10,785 nt of DNA from positions 1-10,785 of the forward strand of contig CADCVI010000093.1 in NCBI GenBank assembly GCA_902806105.1, given 5' to 3'. Origin of the DNA: an uncultured Rubrobacteraceae bacterium. Its GTDB lineage: Bacteria > Actinomycetota > Rubrobacteria > Rubrobacterales > Rubrobacteraceae. The translations under genes were made by a program, and so were the position numbers. Shown in pieces: positions 1 through 6,132 of this stretch. The notes under the pieces are model-generated. The model was not told the DNA's origin and did not search any database. It saw only the letters and a program-made list of their open reading frames with translations. The stretch's first letter is position 1. Every line of letters starts with the position of its first letter.

Positions 1-303
1 CGGCTCGTGGCCGCGCCGTCTTATCTCGTCCGAAAAGCTGTACAGCCGCGCGAGGTTCGAGCTGAAACGCGGCCCGACGAGGAACGTCCCCCTCCCCGGC
101 TCGCGCCGCACGAGCCCCTGACGCCGGAGCTCGTCCAGCGCCCGCCGCGCCGTCGTCCGACTCACCCCATAGTCGCGCTCGAGGTCCGCCTCGCTCGGAA
201 GCTTCTCCCCAACCTCGATGTCCCCAGACCCGATCCTCTCGTGCAGCCTGAGGAGAATCTGGTGGTAAAGCGTCCCCACGCTGCTCCTAGATAAAGGCTC
301 CAT
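1..303 (-). CDS. GntR/HutC-family transcriptional regulator, N-terminal part (runs off the window edge)
   Basis: The minus strand from the ATG at 303 reads 101 codons without a stop to the window edge. It begins MEPLSRSSVGTLYHQILLRL. Residues about 10-75 form a GntR winged helix-turn-helix: a YHQI helix, the typical GEKLPSEADL turn (residues 32-41), recognition-helix GVSRTTARRALDELRRQGL (46-64) and the wing REPGRGTF (67-74). Residues 88-101 (YSFSDEIRRRGHE) match the opening of the UTRA effector-binding domain, which points to the HutC subfamily. About 140 further residues should lie outside the window. It is divergent from the methanol-dehydrogenase-like gene at 721, so control of that gene and of itself is the natural inference; the ligand cannot be told. 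The ATG lies one helical half-turn after a good -10 box with no Shine-Dalgarno sequence, suggesting a leaderless message. Confidence 0.93.
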   Translation of the reverse strand, partial: MEPLSRSSVGTLYHQILLRLHERIGSGDIEVGEKLPSEADLERDYGVSRTTARRALDELRRQGLVRREPGRGTFLVGPRFSSNLARLYSFSDEIRRRGHEP

Positions 304-319
304 ACTGCATTTGTAGTAT
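302..319. promoter_or_regulatory. Operator-like palindrome over the GntR -10 box and start codon
   Basis: ATACTGCATTTGTAGTAT has 5-base arms ATACT/AGTAT separated by 8 bases. Two further symmetric pairs in the spacer make 14 of 18 positions dyad-symmetric. It covers the -10 box and the predicted transcription start of the GntR gene, an ideal place for autorepression by a dimeric GntR protein. The assignment to this regulator is inference from position. Confidence 0.5.
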
Positions 320-338
320 CAAATCATCATTGTGTCAA
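303..338 (-). promoter_or_regulatory. Promoter of the GntR gene, apparently leaderless
   Basis: On the minus strand a perfect -35 box TTGACA (338-333) is followed after 17 bases by TACAAA (315-310), four of six matches to TATAAT. Six bases later comes the A of the ATG start codon at 303, where transcription would be expected to begin. No ribosome binding site could fit between this promoter and the ATG, so a leaderless message is predicted, which is common in actinobacteria. Confidence 0.65.
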
Positions 339-369
339 CAGCGCGACGGCAGGCCGAAGCAATGCATCT

Positions 370-390
370 ATATGCTAAAAACATGCATAT
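370..390. repeat. AT-rich inverted repeat in the divergent intergenic region
   Basis: ATATGC (370-375) and GCATAT (385-390) are perfect 6-base inverted repeats with a 9-base A-rich centre. A further ATGCAT lies at 362-367. The stretch is much more AT-rich than its surroundings. It could bind a regulator or be an unstructured promoter-proximal region; I cannot tell which. Confidence 0.35.
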
Positions 391-457
391 CCTGGTGTGT
401 CGTTACCAAGCTCACGTTAAGATTTTTTTAGTACCTTTGCATCTGATCGAGGTTGCC

Positions 458-473
458 GTTACATTGTAGTAAC
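458..473. promoter_or_regulatory. Second operator-like palindrome, GTTAC-N6-GTAAC
   Basis: Perfect 5-base inverted repeat arms GTTAC (458-462) and GTAAC (469-473) flank ATTGTA. Read on the minus strand it contains TACTACAATG, and the palindrome over the GntR start contains TACTACAAATG, so the two sites share the half TACTACAA. It lies about 250 bases upstream of the dehydrogenase start and could be the site through which the divergent regulator controls that gene. Confidence 0.4.
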
Positions 474-720
474 AGTTTGCGGCGAAAGGGGCGTACTAGA
501 GAGAACGAGACGGGGTTTCGCGGCCCGGGAGCCTTTGGGATCATCGCTGATGGTCTTGACCCGGGATTTGGCGGGTGGAATAGTGGCTCTCTCGATGGGA
601 AAGGTCGGGGGAAGCAGACCGGAGGGCGCAAGAGGCGTGGCCTGAGGTTGAGGCAAGGATCGTCTCGTCCGTGGTGCTTTCGGGCAGAATATCGTTTAGG
701 GGAAGGGGAAACGCAAGTTT
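474..720. other. Long leader/intergenic stretch upstream of the dehydrogenase gene
   Basis: I find no credible gene here: open frames on both strands have unnatural composition and no ribosome binding site. It contains an imperfect hairpin, GATCATC (539-545), loop GCT, GATGGTC (549-555), framed by CCCGGG at 524-529 and 560-565. It ends in the purine-rich GGAAGGGG (701-708), 12 bases before the ATG at 721, a rather distant ribosome binding site. No -35/-10 pair for the plus strand is convincing. Confidence 0.4.
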
Positions 721-2061
721 ATGGATACCTCAAGAATGTTCGAGTTCCCGGTAAAGGAGTTCTTCAAGCAGCCGCGTTCGTTGTTTGGGGCGGGGGCTTA
801 CGAGAACGCAGGTCCCGAGGCGGCGGCGATGGGGCTCAAGCACGTCCTGTTCGTCACGTCCGGGCTCAAGGGGACGGGCATCATCGACGAGTGCAAGACC
901 AACTTCGAGAACGCGGGCGTCTCGGTCTCGGTCTACGACAAGGTCGAGTCCAACCCGAAGGACTACAACGTCATGGACGCCTACAAGGCGTTTAGCGAGG
1001 GTGGGTGCGACGGGTTCGTCTCCATCGGCGGCGGGTCTTCGCACGACGCTACCAAGGGTGCACGGGTCGTGGCGGCGCACGACGGGCGGAACATCAACGA
1101 GTTCCAGGCGGTGAACGCCTCGGAGACGCTGGACAACCCTGCGCACATCGCTATAAACACGACGGTCGGGACGGGCTCGGAGACGACGCCGGCCTACGTC
1201 ATCACGGACCTTTCTTCGCCGAACGCGCCGCACAAGTGGGTAGGGTTCGACCGGGCGGCGATCACGACGCTCGCGATCAACGACCCGGTGCTCTGCATGA
1301 CGCAGCCGCCGGAGTACATCGCGTACACGGGCTTCGACACGCTCGCCCACGGCTCGGAGTGCTACGTCGGGCGCGTGCAGCACCCCTCGACGACGCCGGT
1401 GGCGCTGGCCGCGGTCCGACTGGTACAGGAGAACCTGCGCGAGGCGACGTACAACCCGAAGAACTACAAGGCGATGGAAGGCATGGTCTGGGCGCAGTAC
1501 ATGGCGGCCCAGGCGTTCTCCACCGGCCTGCTCGGCATCCTGCACTCCCTGTCGCACGCGGTCTGTGCTTACTACGACATCCACCACGGCCTGAACAACG
1601 GCATCGGGCTCCCGAGGGTTTGGACCTACAACCAGCCGGCGGCCCCGGAGAGGTACGCGGACATCGCCACGGCGATGGGCGTGGACACGAAGGGCATGAA
1701 CGTGCCGCAGGCGGCGGACGCGGCGATAGATGCGGCGATCCGGCTCGTCCAGGACTGCGGCTGCCCGGAGAACTGGAGCCAGGTCGCGGAGTACCCGAAG
1801 ACGCGGATGGGCAAGGGCTGGTACGAGGGCAAGACTACCGCCGCCATCCAGTCCGACGACGACGAGTTGCAGAAGATGGCCGAGCACATGATGGGCGACC
1901 TCTGCACGCCGGGGAACCCGCGCGACCTCACCGTCGAGGGCGCCAAGGAGATCCTGCGCGACTGCATGTACGATCCGATGATCCGCAAGACGGGCAACGG
2001 CTACCGGCAGAACATCTGGGGTGCCGCCCCGGAGATGGGCCGCAAGGTGGCAGGGGGTTAG
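721..2061 (+). CDS. mno: Iron-containing (type III) alcohol dehydrogenase, NDMA-dependent methanol dehydrogenase type
   Basis: The 446-residue product belongs to the iron-containing alcohol dehydrogenases and resembles, end to end, the NDMA-dependent methanol dehydrogenases of Amycolatopsis and mycobacteria (recognised from memory, not by search). Those enzymes keep a tightly bound NADPH and oxidise methanol and other primary alcohols with an artificial acceptor in vitro; in mycobacteria the natural route involves mycofactocin. The nucleotide-binding motif GGGSSHDATKG is at 103-113. The metal ligands inferred from family spacing are D206, H210, H275 and H289, in GFDTLAH, LHSLSHAV and IHHGLNN. 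VESNPKDYNVM (75-85) and KWVGFD (172-177) are further family blocks. The C-terminus runs about 20 residues past the 423 or so I recall for the actinobacterial enzymes. The ATG at 721 has GGAAGGGG 12 bases upstream; an ATG at 736 is possible. Substrate is not proven: ethanol, other short alcohols or formaldehyde dismutation remain possible. Confidence 0.9.
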   Translation: MDTSRMFEFPVKEFFKQPRSLFGAGAYENAGPEAAAMGLKHVLFVTSGLKGTGIIDECKTNFENAGVSVSVYDKVESNPKDYNVMDAYKAFSEGGCDGFVSIGGGSSHDATKGARVVAAHDGRNINEFQAVNASETLDNPAHIAINTTVGTGSETTPAYVITDLSSPNAPHKWVGFDRAAITTLAINDPVLCMTQPPEYIAYTGFDTLAHGSECYVGRVQHPSTTPVALAAVRLVQENLREATYNPKNYKAMEGMVWAQYMAAQAFSTGLLGILHSLSHAVCAYYDIHHGLNNGIGLPRVWTYNQPAAPERYADIATAMGVDTKGMNVPQAADAAIDAAIRLVQDCGCPENWSQVAEYPKTRMGKGWYEGKTTAAIQSDDDELQKMAEHMMGDLCTPGNPRDLTVEGAKEILRDCMYDPMIRKTGNGYRQNIWGAAPEMGRKVAGG

Positions 2062-2102
2062 GTCTTCCTCGCCTAGAGCGCGAAGGAAACGAGCGCCAAG
2101 AG

Positions 2103-2144
2103 TGGCACGGGTGCCATTGCCTGCAGTCGCGCGCGGCGTACAAG
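2103..2144 (+). promoter_or_regulatory. Possible internal promoter with an adjacent palindrome ahead of the moxR-like gene
   Basis: TTGCCT (2117-2122) and TACAAG (2139-2144) are spaced by 16 bases and resemble -35 and -10 boxes. Directly upstream, TGGCAC-GG-GTGCCA (2103-2116) is a perfect 6-base inverted repeat. This would let the helper operon be transcribed apart from the dehydrogenase gene. The match is modest and the GC-rich background makes chance likely. Confidence 0.25.
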
Positions 2145-2146
2145 AT

Positions 2147-2172
2147 GGGGGCGGGCCTGAACACCCGCTCCC
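2147..2172 (+). terminator. GC-rich hairpin in the gap after the dehydrogenase gene, possible weak terminator or attenuator
   Basis: GGGGGCGGG (2147-2155) pairs with CCCGCTCCC (2164-2172), nine base pairs with one G-U, around an 8-base loop. It is followed by GTTGTTGTTGG, which is only moderately T-rich. It could partly end transcripts from 721 or stabilise the 3' end of the dehydrogenase message while letting some readthrough reach the operon. Confidence 0.35.
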
Positions 2173-2211
2173 GTTGTTGTTGGAGCAGGCAACGTTTTTA
2201 GAAGGGGCATT

Positions 2212-3207
2212 TTGTTCGAAAGCATTGAAGAGGTCCGGGAGAGGCTTTCGGGGCAGGACTACGTTTGTAACCGGCAGTTGGCTACGGTGGTGTACCTGGC
2301 CGTAAAGCTGCAGAAGCCGATCCTGATAGAAGGCCCGGCGGGGGTCGGGAAGACGGAGCTTGCGAAGGCGCTCGCCGCGGCGACCGAGAGGGCGCTCATC
2401 CGGTTGCAGTGCTACGAGGGGCTGGACGAGGCGAAGGCGCTGTACGAGTGGGAGTATGGCAAGCAACTCCTGTATACGCAGGTGTTGCGGGAGAAGATCG
2501 GGGAGGTCCTGGGGCCGACGAAGGGGCTGCGGGAGGCGGCGACGAAGCTCAGGGAGCAGGACGACGTGTTCTTCTCGGAGAACTTCCTGGTCGAGCGCCC
2601 GATACTACAGGCCATAACCTCCGTGGTCCCGCCGGTGTTGCTGCTCGACGAGATCGACCGGGCCGACGAGGAGTTCGAGGCGTTCCTGCTGGAGTTCCTG
2701 AGCGACTATCAGGTCTCGATCCCGGAGATAGGGACGATCAAGGCGGAGCATCCGCCGGTGGTCATCCTGACGTCTAACCGGACGCGAGAGCTCTCGGAGG
2801 CGCTCAAGCGTCGCTGCCTGCACCTCCAGATCGACTACCCGGACTCGGAGGTCGAGCTGGAGATCGTGCGCCTCAAGGCGCCGGGGGTGGGCGATGCGCT
2901 GGCGAGGGAGCTTGTGGAGACCATACAGTCCATCAGGACGCTGGACCTTCGGAAGTCTCCGAGCATCGGGGAGACGCTCGATTGGGCGCGCTCGCTGGTC
3001 GTGCTGGGGGCCAAGAGCCTGGACAAGGACCTGATCGAGGAGACCCTCAGCGTGATCATCAAGTACGACCGTGACGCCGCAAAGGTGCTGGCGCACGTTG
3101 GAGGAGGTCCCGAGAGGAAAGACCTCGGCCAGAAGGTCCCCACCGGCGAGAACCAGAACGAGGGGATGTACGAGATGCACCGCAGCACCCACAAGCACAG
3201 CCACTAG
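2212..3207 (+). CDS. MoxR-family AAA+ ATPase (CoxD-like)
   Basis: The 331-residue product is a complete MoxR-type AAA+ ATPase, a chaperone class that remodels or inserts metal cofactors into partner enzymes, usually with a VWA protein. Walker A is GPAGVGKT (41-48), Walker B LLLDE (143-147), sensor 1 is in LTSN with N189, and candidate arginine-finger residues lie in LKRRC (198-202). The block CYEGLDEAKALYEWEYGKQL (67-86) is typical of the CoxD-like branch known from carbon monoxide dehydrogenase maturation. Translation starts at a TTG preceded by GAAGGGG (2201-2207); no ATG fits the fold. The C-terminus ends in a His-rich tail, MHRSTHKHSH. It lies 4 bases from the VWA gene, so the pair is surely co-expressed. 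No carbon monoxide dehydrogenase genes are in view; the upstream dehydrogenase is the most obvious nearby client, by inference. Confidence 0.92.
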   Translation: MFESIEEVRERLSGQDYVCNRQLATVVYLAVKLQKPILIEGPAGVGKTELAKALAAATERALIRLQCYEGLDEAKALYEWEYGKQLLYTQVLREKIGEVLGPTKGLREAATKLREQDDVFFSENFLVERPILQAITSVVPPVLLLDEIDRADEEFEAFLLEFLSDYQVSIPEIGTIKAEHPPVVILTSNRTRELSEALKRRCLHLQIDYPDSEVELEIVRLKAPGVGDALARELVETIQSIRTLDLRKSPSIGETLDWARSLVVLGAKSLDKDLIEETLSVIIKYDRDAAKVLAHVGGGPERKDLGQKVPTGENQNEGMYEMHRSTHKHSH

Positions 3208-3211
3208 CCCG

Positions 3212-4738
3212 ATGGATACGGTAATAAACGACTTCGTGCAGGTGCTGAGGCGACACCAGCTCAGGGTGTCTCCGGCGGAGAGCCTGGACGCCCTGTACGC
3301 CCTGGAGCAGGTCGGGCTTGGGGAGCGTTCGGTGGTGCGCGACACTCTGCGGACCACGCTGGTCAAGAGCCACGACGACGTCGAGACGTTCGAGAAGCTC
3401 TTCGATCTTTACTTCAACCTGCGCCCGCCCGCGGAGAAGCCGAAGGCGAAGCTCGGGGCGCACGACCACGACCACGACGATGCGCCGCCGACGAGCGCCG
3501 AGTTCGGGGAGGACCCGGCCGGTGAGGCGCCGGACTCGGATGAGCACAGCCACGAGGACGACGAGAACACCGAGTTTCGCCGCTTCTTCGACGAGGAGAA
3601 GATGCGGCCGTCGGAGGAGATCCACGGGAAGGCGGACAAGATGCGCCTCTCGATGTTCTCGCAGGAGCTGATCCTGAACCGCAAGCCGAACGCCCTGAAT
3701 CAGGCGCTGCAACGCATCACGCACCAGCTCAAGCTGCGCCGGGCGCGGAACATGTTCAACCCCGGCGACCTGGTCACGCACGGCGACGGCGGGCAGGAGC
3801 TGCCGCTCGACGTCTCCGCCGTGGATCTACAAGGGCTTCTGGACCACCTGCACGACCTTGAGATCGACGAGGCGCTTATTCGCCAGCTCGAGGAGCAGAG
3901 CGAGGAGATCCTTCGCGGGCTGCCGCAGCTTATCGAGCAGATGATCGAACGGCAGAACAAGCTGGAGCAGAAGAAGGACGACTCGGCCCTGATGAGCCGC
4001 TCGCTCCGCAAGATCTTCGACTTCTCCCCCGGCGAGCAGCGGGAGACGGAGGCGGCGATAAGGCGGATCGCCCGTCAGATCCAGGGCGCCAAGACCCGCC
4101 GCTTGAAGCAGGACCGGACCGGGCACATCAGCGTCTCTCGCACCCTGCGCCAGAACGCCCGCTACGGGGGGATACCCTTCAACCCCGTCCTGCGCCGCCA
4201 CCACGAGAAGCGCCCGCGCATCGTGATGCTGTGCGATATCAGCATAAGCACGAGGAACCTGAGCCGGTTCTGGCTGCACATGGTGTACCAGATGCAGAAC
4301 CTGTTCTCGAAGGTCAGGACGTTCGTGTATGTGGCGGACGTCGCGGAGGTTACGCAGCTTCTGGAAGAGAACAATATGGACCGAGCGGTGGAGCACATCT
4401 TCTCCGGGCGCATGATAGACGCCGACGTGAACAGCGACTTCGGCAAGGCCGCCGAGCAGTTCAGGAACGAGCACCTGCCGACGCTGAACCACAAGACCAC
4501 GCTGGTAATCCTGGGCGACGGTCGCAACAACGGCAAGCCCGCGAACGCCACGGCGCTCGAGGAGATCACGCGACACGTCAGGCAGACCATCTGGATCACG
4601 CCGGAGCCGAAGTGGGGCTGGGCTCTGGGCTCCTGCGACATGCCGCTCTACGAGCCCCTGTGCGACCGCGTGGAGGTCGTGCGAACCGTTGACCAGCTTG
4701 CGGGCGTCGCCGAAGAACTCGTCAAGAGCCGGGTTTGA
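3212..4738 (+). CDS. CoxE-like von Willebrand factor A domain protein, partner of the MoxR ATPase
   Basis: The 508-residue product has a C-terminal VWA domain of CoxE type. The metal-ion-dependent adhesion site is DISIS (D342, S344, S346), followed by NSD (407-409) and LGDGRNN (434-440). N-terminal residues 1-70 are helical. Residues about 80-130 form a very acidic, His-containing linker with HDHDHDD (84-90) and EHSHEDDE (111-118). Residues about 205-260 are rich in E, Q and K with a heptad look, suggesting a coiled coil. MoxR/VWA pairs act as ATP-driven remodelers, with the VWA part contacting the client; CoxE works this way in carbon monoxide dehydrogenase maturation. It is soluble, without signal peptide or membrane segments. 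The ATG follows the moxR stop by 4 bases with no clear Shine-Dalgarno sequence, so translational coupling is likely. The acidic His-rich linker is unusual and could bind metal. Confidence 0.9.
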   Translation: MDTVINDFVQVLRRHQLRVSPAESLDALYALEQVGLGERSVVRDTLRTTLVKSHDDVETFEKLFDLYFNLRPPAEKPKAKLGAHDHDHDDAPPTSAEFGEDPAGEAPDSDEHSHEDDENTEFRRFFDEEKMRPSEEIHGKADKMRLSMFSQELILNRKPNALNQALQRITHQLKLRRARNMFNPGDLVTHGDGGQELPLDVSAVDLQGLLDHLHDLEIDEALIRQLEEQSEEILRGLPQLIEQMIERQNKLEQKKDDSALMSRSLRKIFDFSPGEQRETEAAIRRIARQIQGAKTRRLKQDRTGHISVSRTLRQNARYGGIPFNPVLRRHHEKRPRIVMLCDISISTRNLSRFWLHMVYQMQNLFSKVRTFVYVADVAEVTQLLEENNMDRAVEHIFSGRMIDADVNSDFGKAAEQFRNEHLPTLNHKTTLVILGDGRNNGKPANATALEEITRHVRQTIWITPEPKWGWALGSCDMPLYEPLCDRVEVVRTVDQLAGVAEELVKSRV

Positions 4739-5280
4739 CCGACGCTGCGGGCTACGAGGTCCCCTTCTCCGCCACCGAGCCGTTCCGGTTCTGCCCGGCG
4801 GACGGGACGAAGCTCGACGCCCCCCGCGAGAGCGGGGGGGTGACGTGTCCTGTGTGCGGCCGGTCGTGGTACCGGAGCTCGATGCCGGCGGTCGGGGCGG
4901 TGATCGTGGAGGGCGGCAGGGCGCTCGTTACCATCCGGGCGCGGGAGCCCGAGAAGGGGCGGCTGGACCTGCCGGGCGGCTTCCTGGAGGTCGGGGAGCA
5001 CCCGGCGGACGGGCTCGTGCGCGAGATACGGGAGGAGCTCGGGGTCGAGGCGGAGGTGGTCGGCGACTCGGTGCTGCAGGCGACGCACACCTACGGGGAG
5101 GGCGGCGACTGGGTGCTTGCTATAGGCTTCCGGGTCAGGCTGCTCGGGGGGGAGATCAACCCCGCAGACGACGTCGCCGGGGTGAGGTGGGTCTCCCTCG
5201 CGGAGATCGACGGCCTGGACTTCGCGTGGGCGCACGACAGGGCGCTGGTGCGGGCGGCGCTCGAGAGGGAGGACGCTTGA
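4735..5280 (+). CDS. Nudix hydrolase with an N-terminal zinc-ribbon-like segment
   Basis: The 181-residue product carries a perfect Nudix box at residues 82-104: G-x5-E-x7-RE-I-R-EE-L-G-V, with E97, E100 and E101 as metal-binding residues. Nudix enzymes hydrolyse nucleoside diphosphates linked to another group. Ahead of it, CPADG (20-24) and CPVC (38-41) resemble the zinc ribbon of NADH pyrophosphatases, but with only three cysteines; D23 sits where a fourth ligand would be. That layout favours an NADH/ADP-ribose type substrate over nucleotide triphosphates, without proving it. The start is a TTG whose last two bases overlap the TGA stop of the VWA gene (TTGA), which indicates coupled translation. 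The transporter gene follows after 19 bases. Act of Bacillus methanolicus, a Nudix protein that activates a type III methanol dehydrogenase by acting on its bound NAD, is a suggestive precedent for this context. Confidence 0.88.
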   Translation: MTDAAGYEVPFSATEPFRFCPADGTKLDAPRESGGVTCPVCGRSWYRSSMPAVGAVIVEGGRALVTIRAREPEKGRLDLPGGFLEVGEHPADGLVREIREELGVEAEVVGDSVLQATHTYGEGGDWVLAIGFRVRLLGGEINPADDVAGVRWVSLAEIDGLDFAWAHDRALVRAALEREDA

Positions 5281-5299
5281 CGTTGAAGGGGAGGTGCTC

Positions 5300-6064
5300 G
5301 TGGGCGCGATAGACGGCTGGCTCGAAGGGCTCATGCACGGCGGCTCCGTGGGTGTTGGGGTGGTGCTGTTGATCAGCCTGCTCCTGGGGCTGAGGCACGC
5401 GAGCGACCCGGACCACCTCGCGGCGGTGACGACGCTTATCGCCTCCGAGAAGGACCATACCGGGATCAGGAGGGCCGGCCTCATGGGGCTCCTTTGGGGC
5501 CTCGGGCACGGGACGACGCTCATCCTGCTCGGCCTGCCGCTCGTGCTCTTCAACCGCTTCCTGCCCGAGCCCGTGCAGCAGGCCGCCGAGACGCTTATAG
5601 GCGTGATCATCGTCGTCCTTGCCGTCCGGCTCCTTATGAGGTGGCGCCGCGGCCTCTACCACGTCCACGTCCACGTCCACGAGGACCGCCGCGAGCCCCA
5701 CCGCCACGTCCACTCGCACAGGGAGAGCGAGGCGCACGGCCACGGCCACGCCGCCGCGCGCAGGACGCCGCTATCGGCCTACGGGGTCGGGCTCGTGCAC
5801 GGCATCGGCGGCTCGGGGGGGCTCACGCTCCTCCTGCTCTCCACCATCTCCAACAGGGGCGAGGCGGCGGCGGCGCTCCTGCTGTTCGCGGCTGGTACCG
5901 CGGTCTCGATGGCGCTCCTGTCGACGGCGTTCGGGCTCGTCATAGCCGGAGGGCCGGTTGCCCGCCACTTCGAGAGGGTTGCCCCGGTTCTCGGCGTGCT
6001 CGGGGTGGCGTTCGGGGCGTGGTACGCGCTCGGCGCGATGGGGGTGGTCGTCTACCCATTCTAG
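5300..6064 (+). CDS. NiCoT/RcnA-like nickel/cobalt transporter with a His-rich cytoplasmic or periplasmic loop
   Basis: The 254-residue product is an integral membrane protein with about six hydrophobic segments (roughly 17-31, 60-83, 98-113, 160-181, 188-215, 226-251). The signature HASDPDH (33-39) in the first segment corresponds to the H-x4-DH motif of NiCoT nickel/cobalt permeases, and GLGHGTT (68-74) is a second family block. Between segments 3 and 4 lies a loop with about sixteen histidines in HVHVHVH, HRHVHSH and HGHGH (121-150), as in RcnA-type efflux proteins. Uptake or efflux cannot be decided from sequence, and a TauE/SafE-like exporter is a less likely alternative. The GTG at 5300 is preferred because GGGGAGG (5288-5294) precedes it by 5 bases; the GTG at 5294 overlaps that site. 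The position after moxR, VWA and Nudix genes suggests metal supply to, or removal from, a metalloenzyme maturation route. Confidence 0.82.
   Translation: MGAIDGWLEGLMHGGSVGVGVVLLISLLLGLRHASDPDHLAAVTTLIASEKDHTGIRRAGLMGLLWGLGHGTTLILLGLPLVLFNRFLPEPVQQAAETLIGVIIVVLAVRLLMRWRRGLYHVHVHVHEDRREPHRHVHSHRESEAHGHGHAAARRTPLSAYGVGLVHGIGGSGGLTLLLLSTISNRGEAAAALLLFAAGTAVSMALLSTAFGLVIAGGPVARHFERVAPVLGVLGVAFGAWYALGAMGVVVYPF
5660..5681 (+). repeat. Hexanucleotide tandem repeat CACGTC inside the transporter gene
   Basis: Three exact copies of CACGTC plus CACG encode the HVHVHVH tract. Slippage in whole units would change the number of His-Val pairs without shifting the frame, so the His tract length could vary between strains. 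Confidence 0.6.
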
Positions 6065-6132
6065 AGAACGGGGCACGGCGGCCCCGCAAGGTTCGTGTTG
6101 GAAGGCAGAGACCAGAGGGAAGAGAGGCAAGG

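Noticed and set aside
453..720. Open plus-strand frame in the leader of the dehydrogenase gene
   Set aside because: No ribosome binding site, and it continues out of frame into the dehydrogenase gene; composition is noise-like.
1005..2201. 398-codon plus-strand frame inside the dehydrogenase gene
   Set aside because: Arg/Gly/Pro-rich with no motifs; a frame-shifted reading of a gene with clear catalytic motifs.
730..2466. 578-codon open frame on the minus strand opposite the dehydrogenase and moxR genes
   Set aside because: Arg/Val/Asp-rich repetitive composition with no domain; it mirrors the codon bias of the real genes on the other strand and crosses two of them.
2212..4738. MoxR/VWA pair as part of a carbon monoxide dehydrogenase (cox) cluster
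   Set aside because: The CoxD/CoxE resemblance is real, but no coxMSL, coxF or coxG-like gene is in the window, so the label is kept to family level.
5660..5681. CRISPR-like or regulatory direct repeat
   Set aside because: It is coding sequence for a His-Val tract, with a 6-base unit and no spacers.
5494..6132. Long open frame ahead of and in frame with the DUF4242 gene, as a possible fusion
   Set aside because: The upstream part is Arg/Pro-rich and overlaps the transporter; the ATG at 6133 has a ribosome binding site and gives the usual family start.
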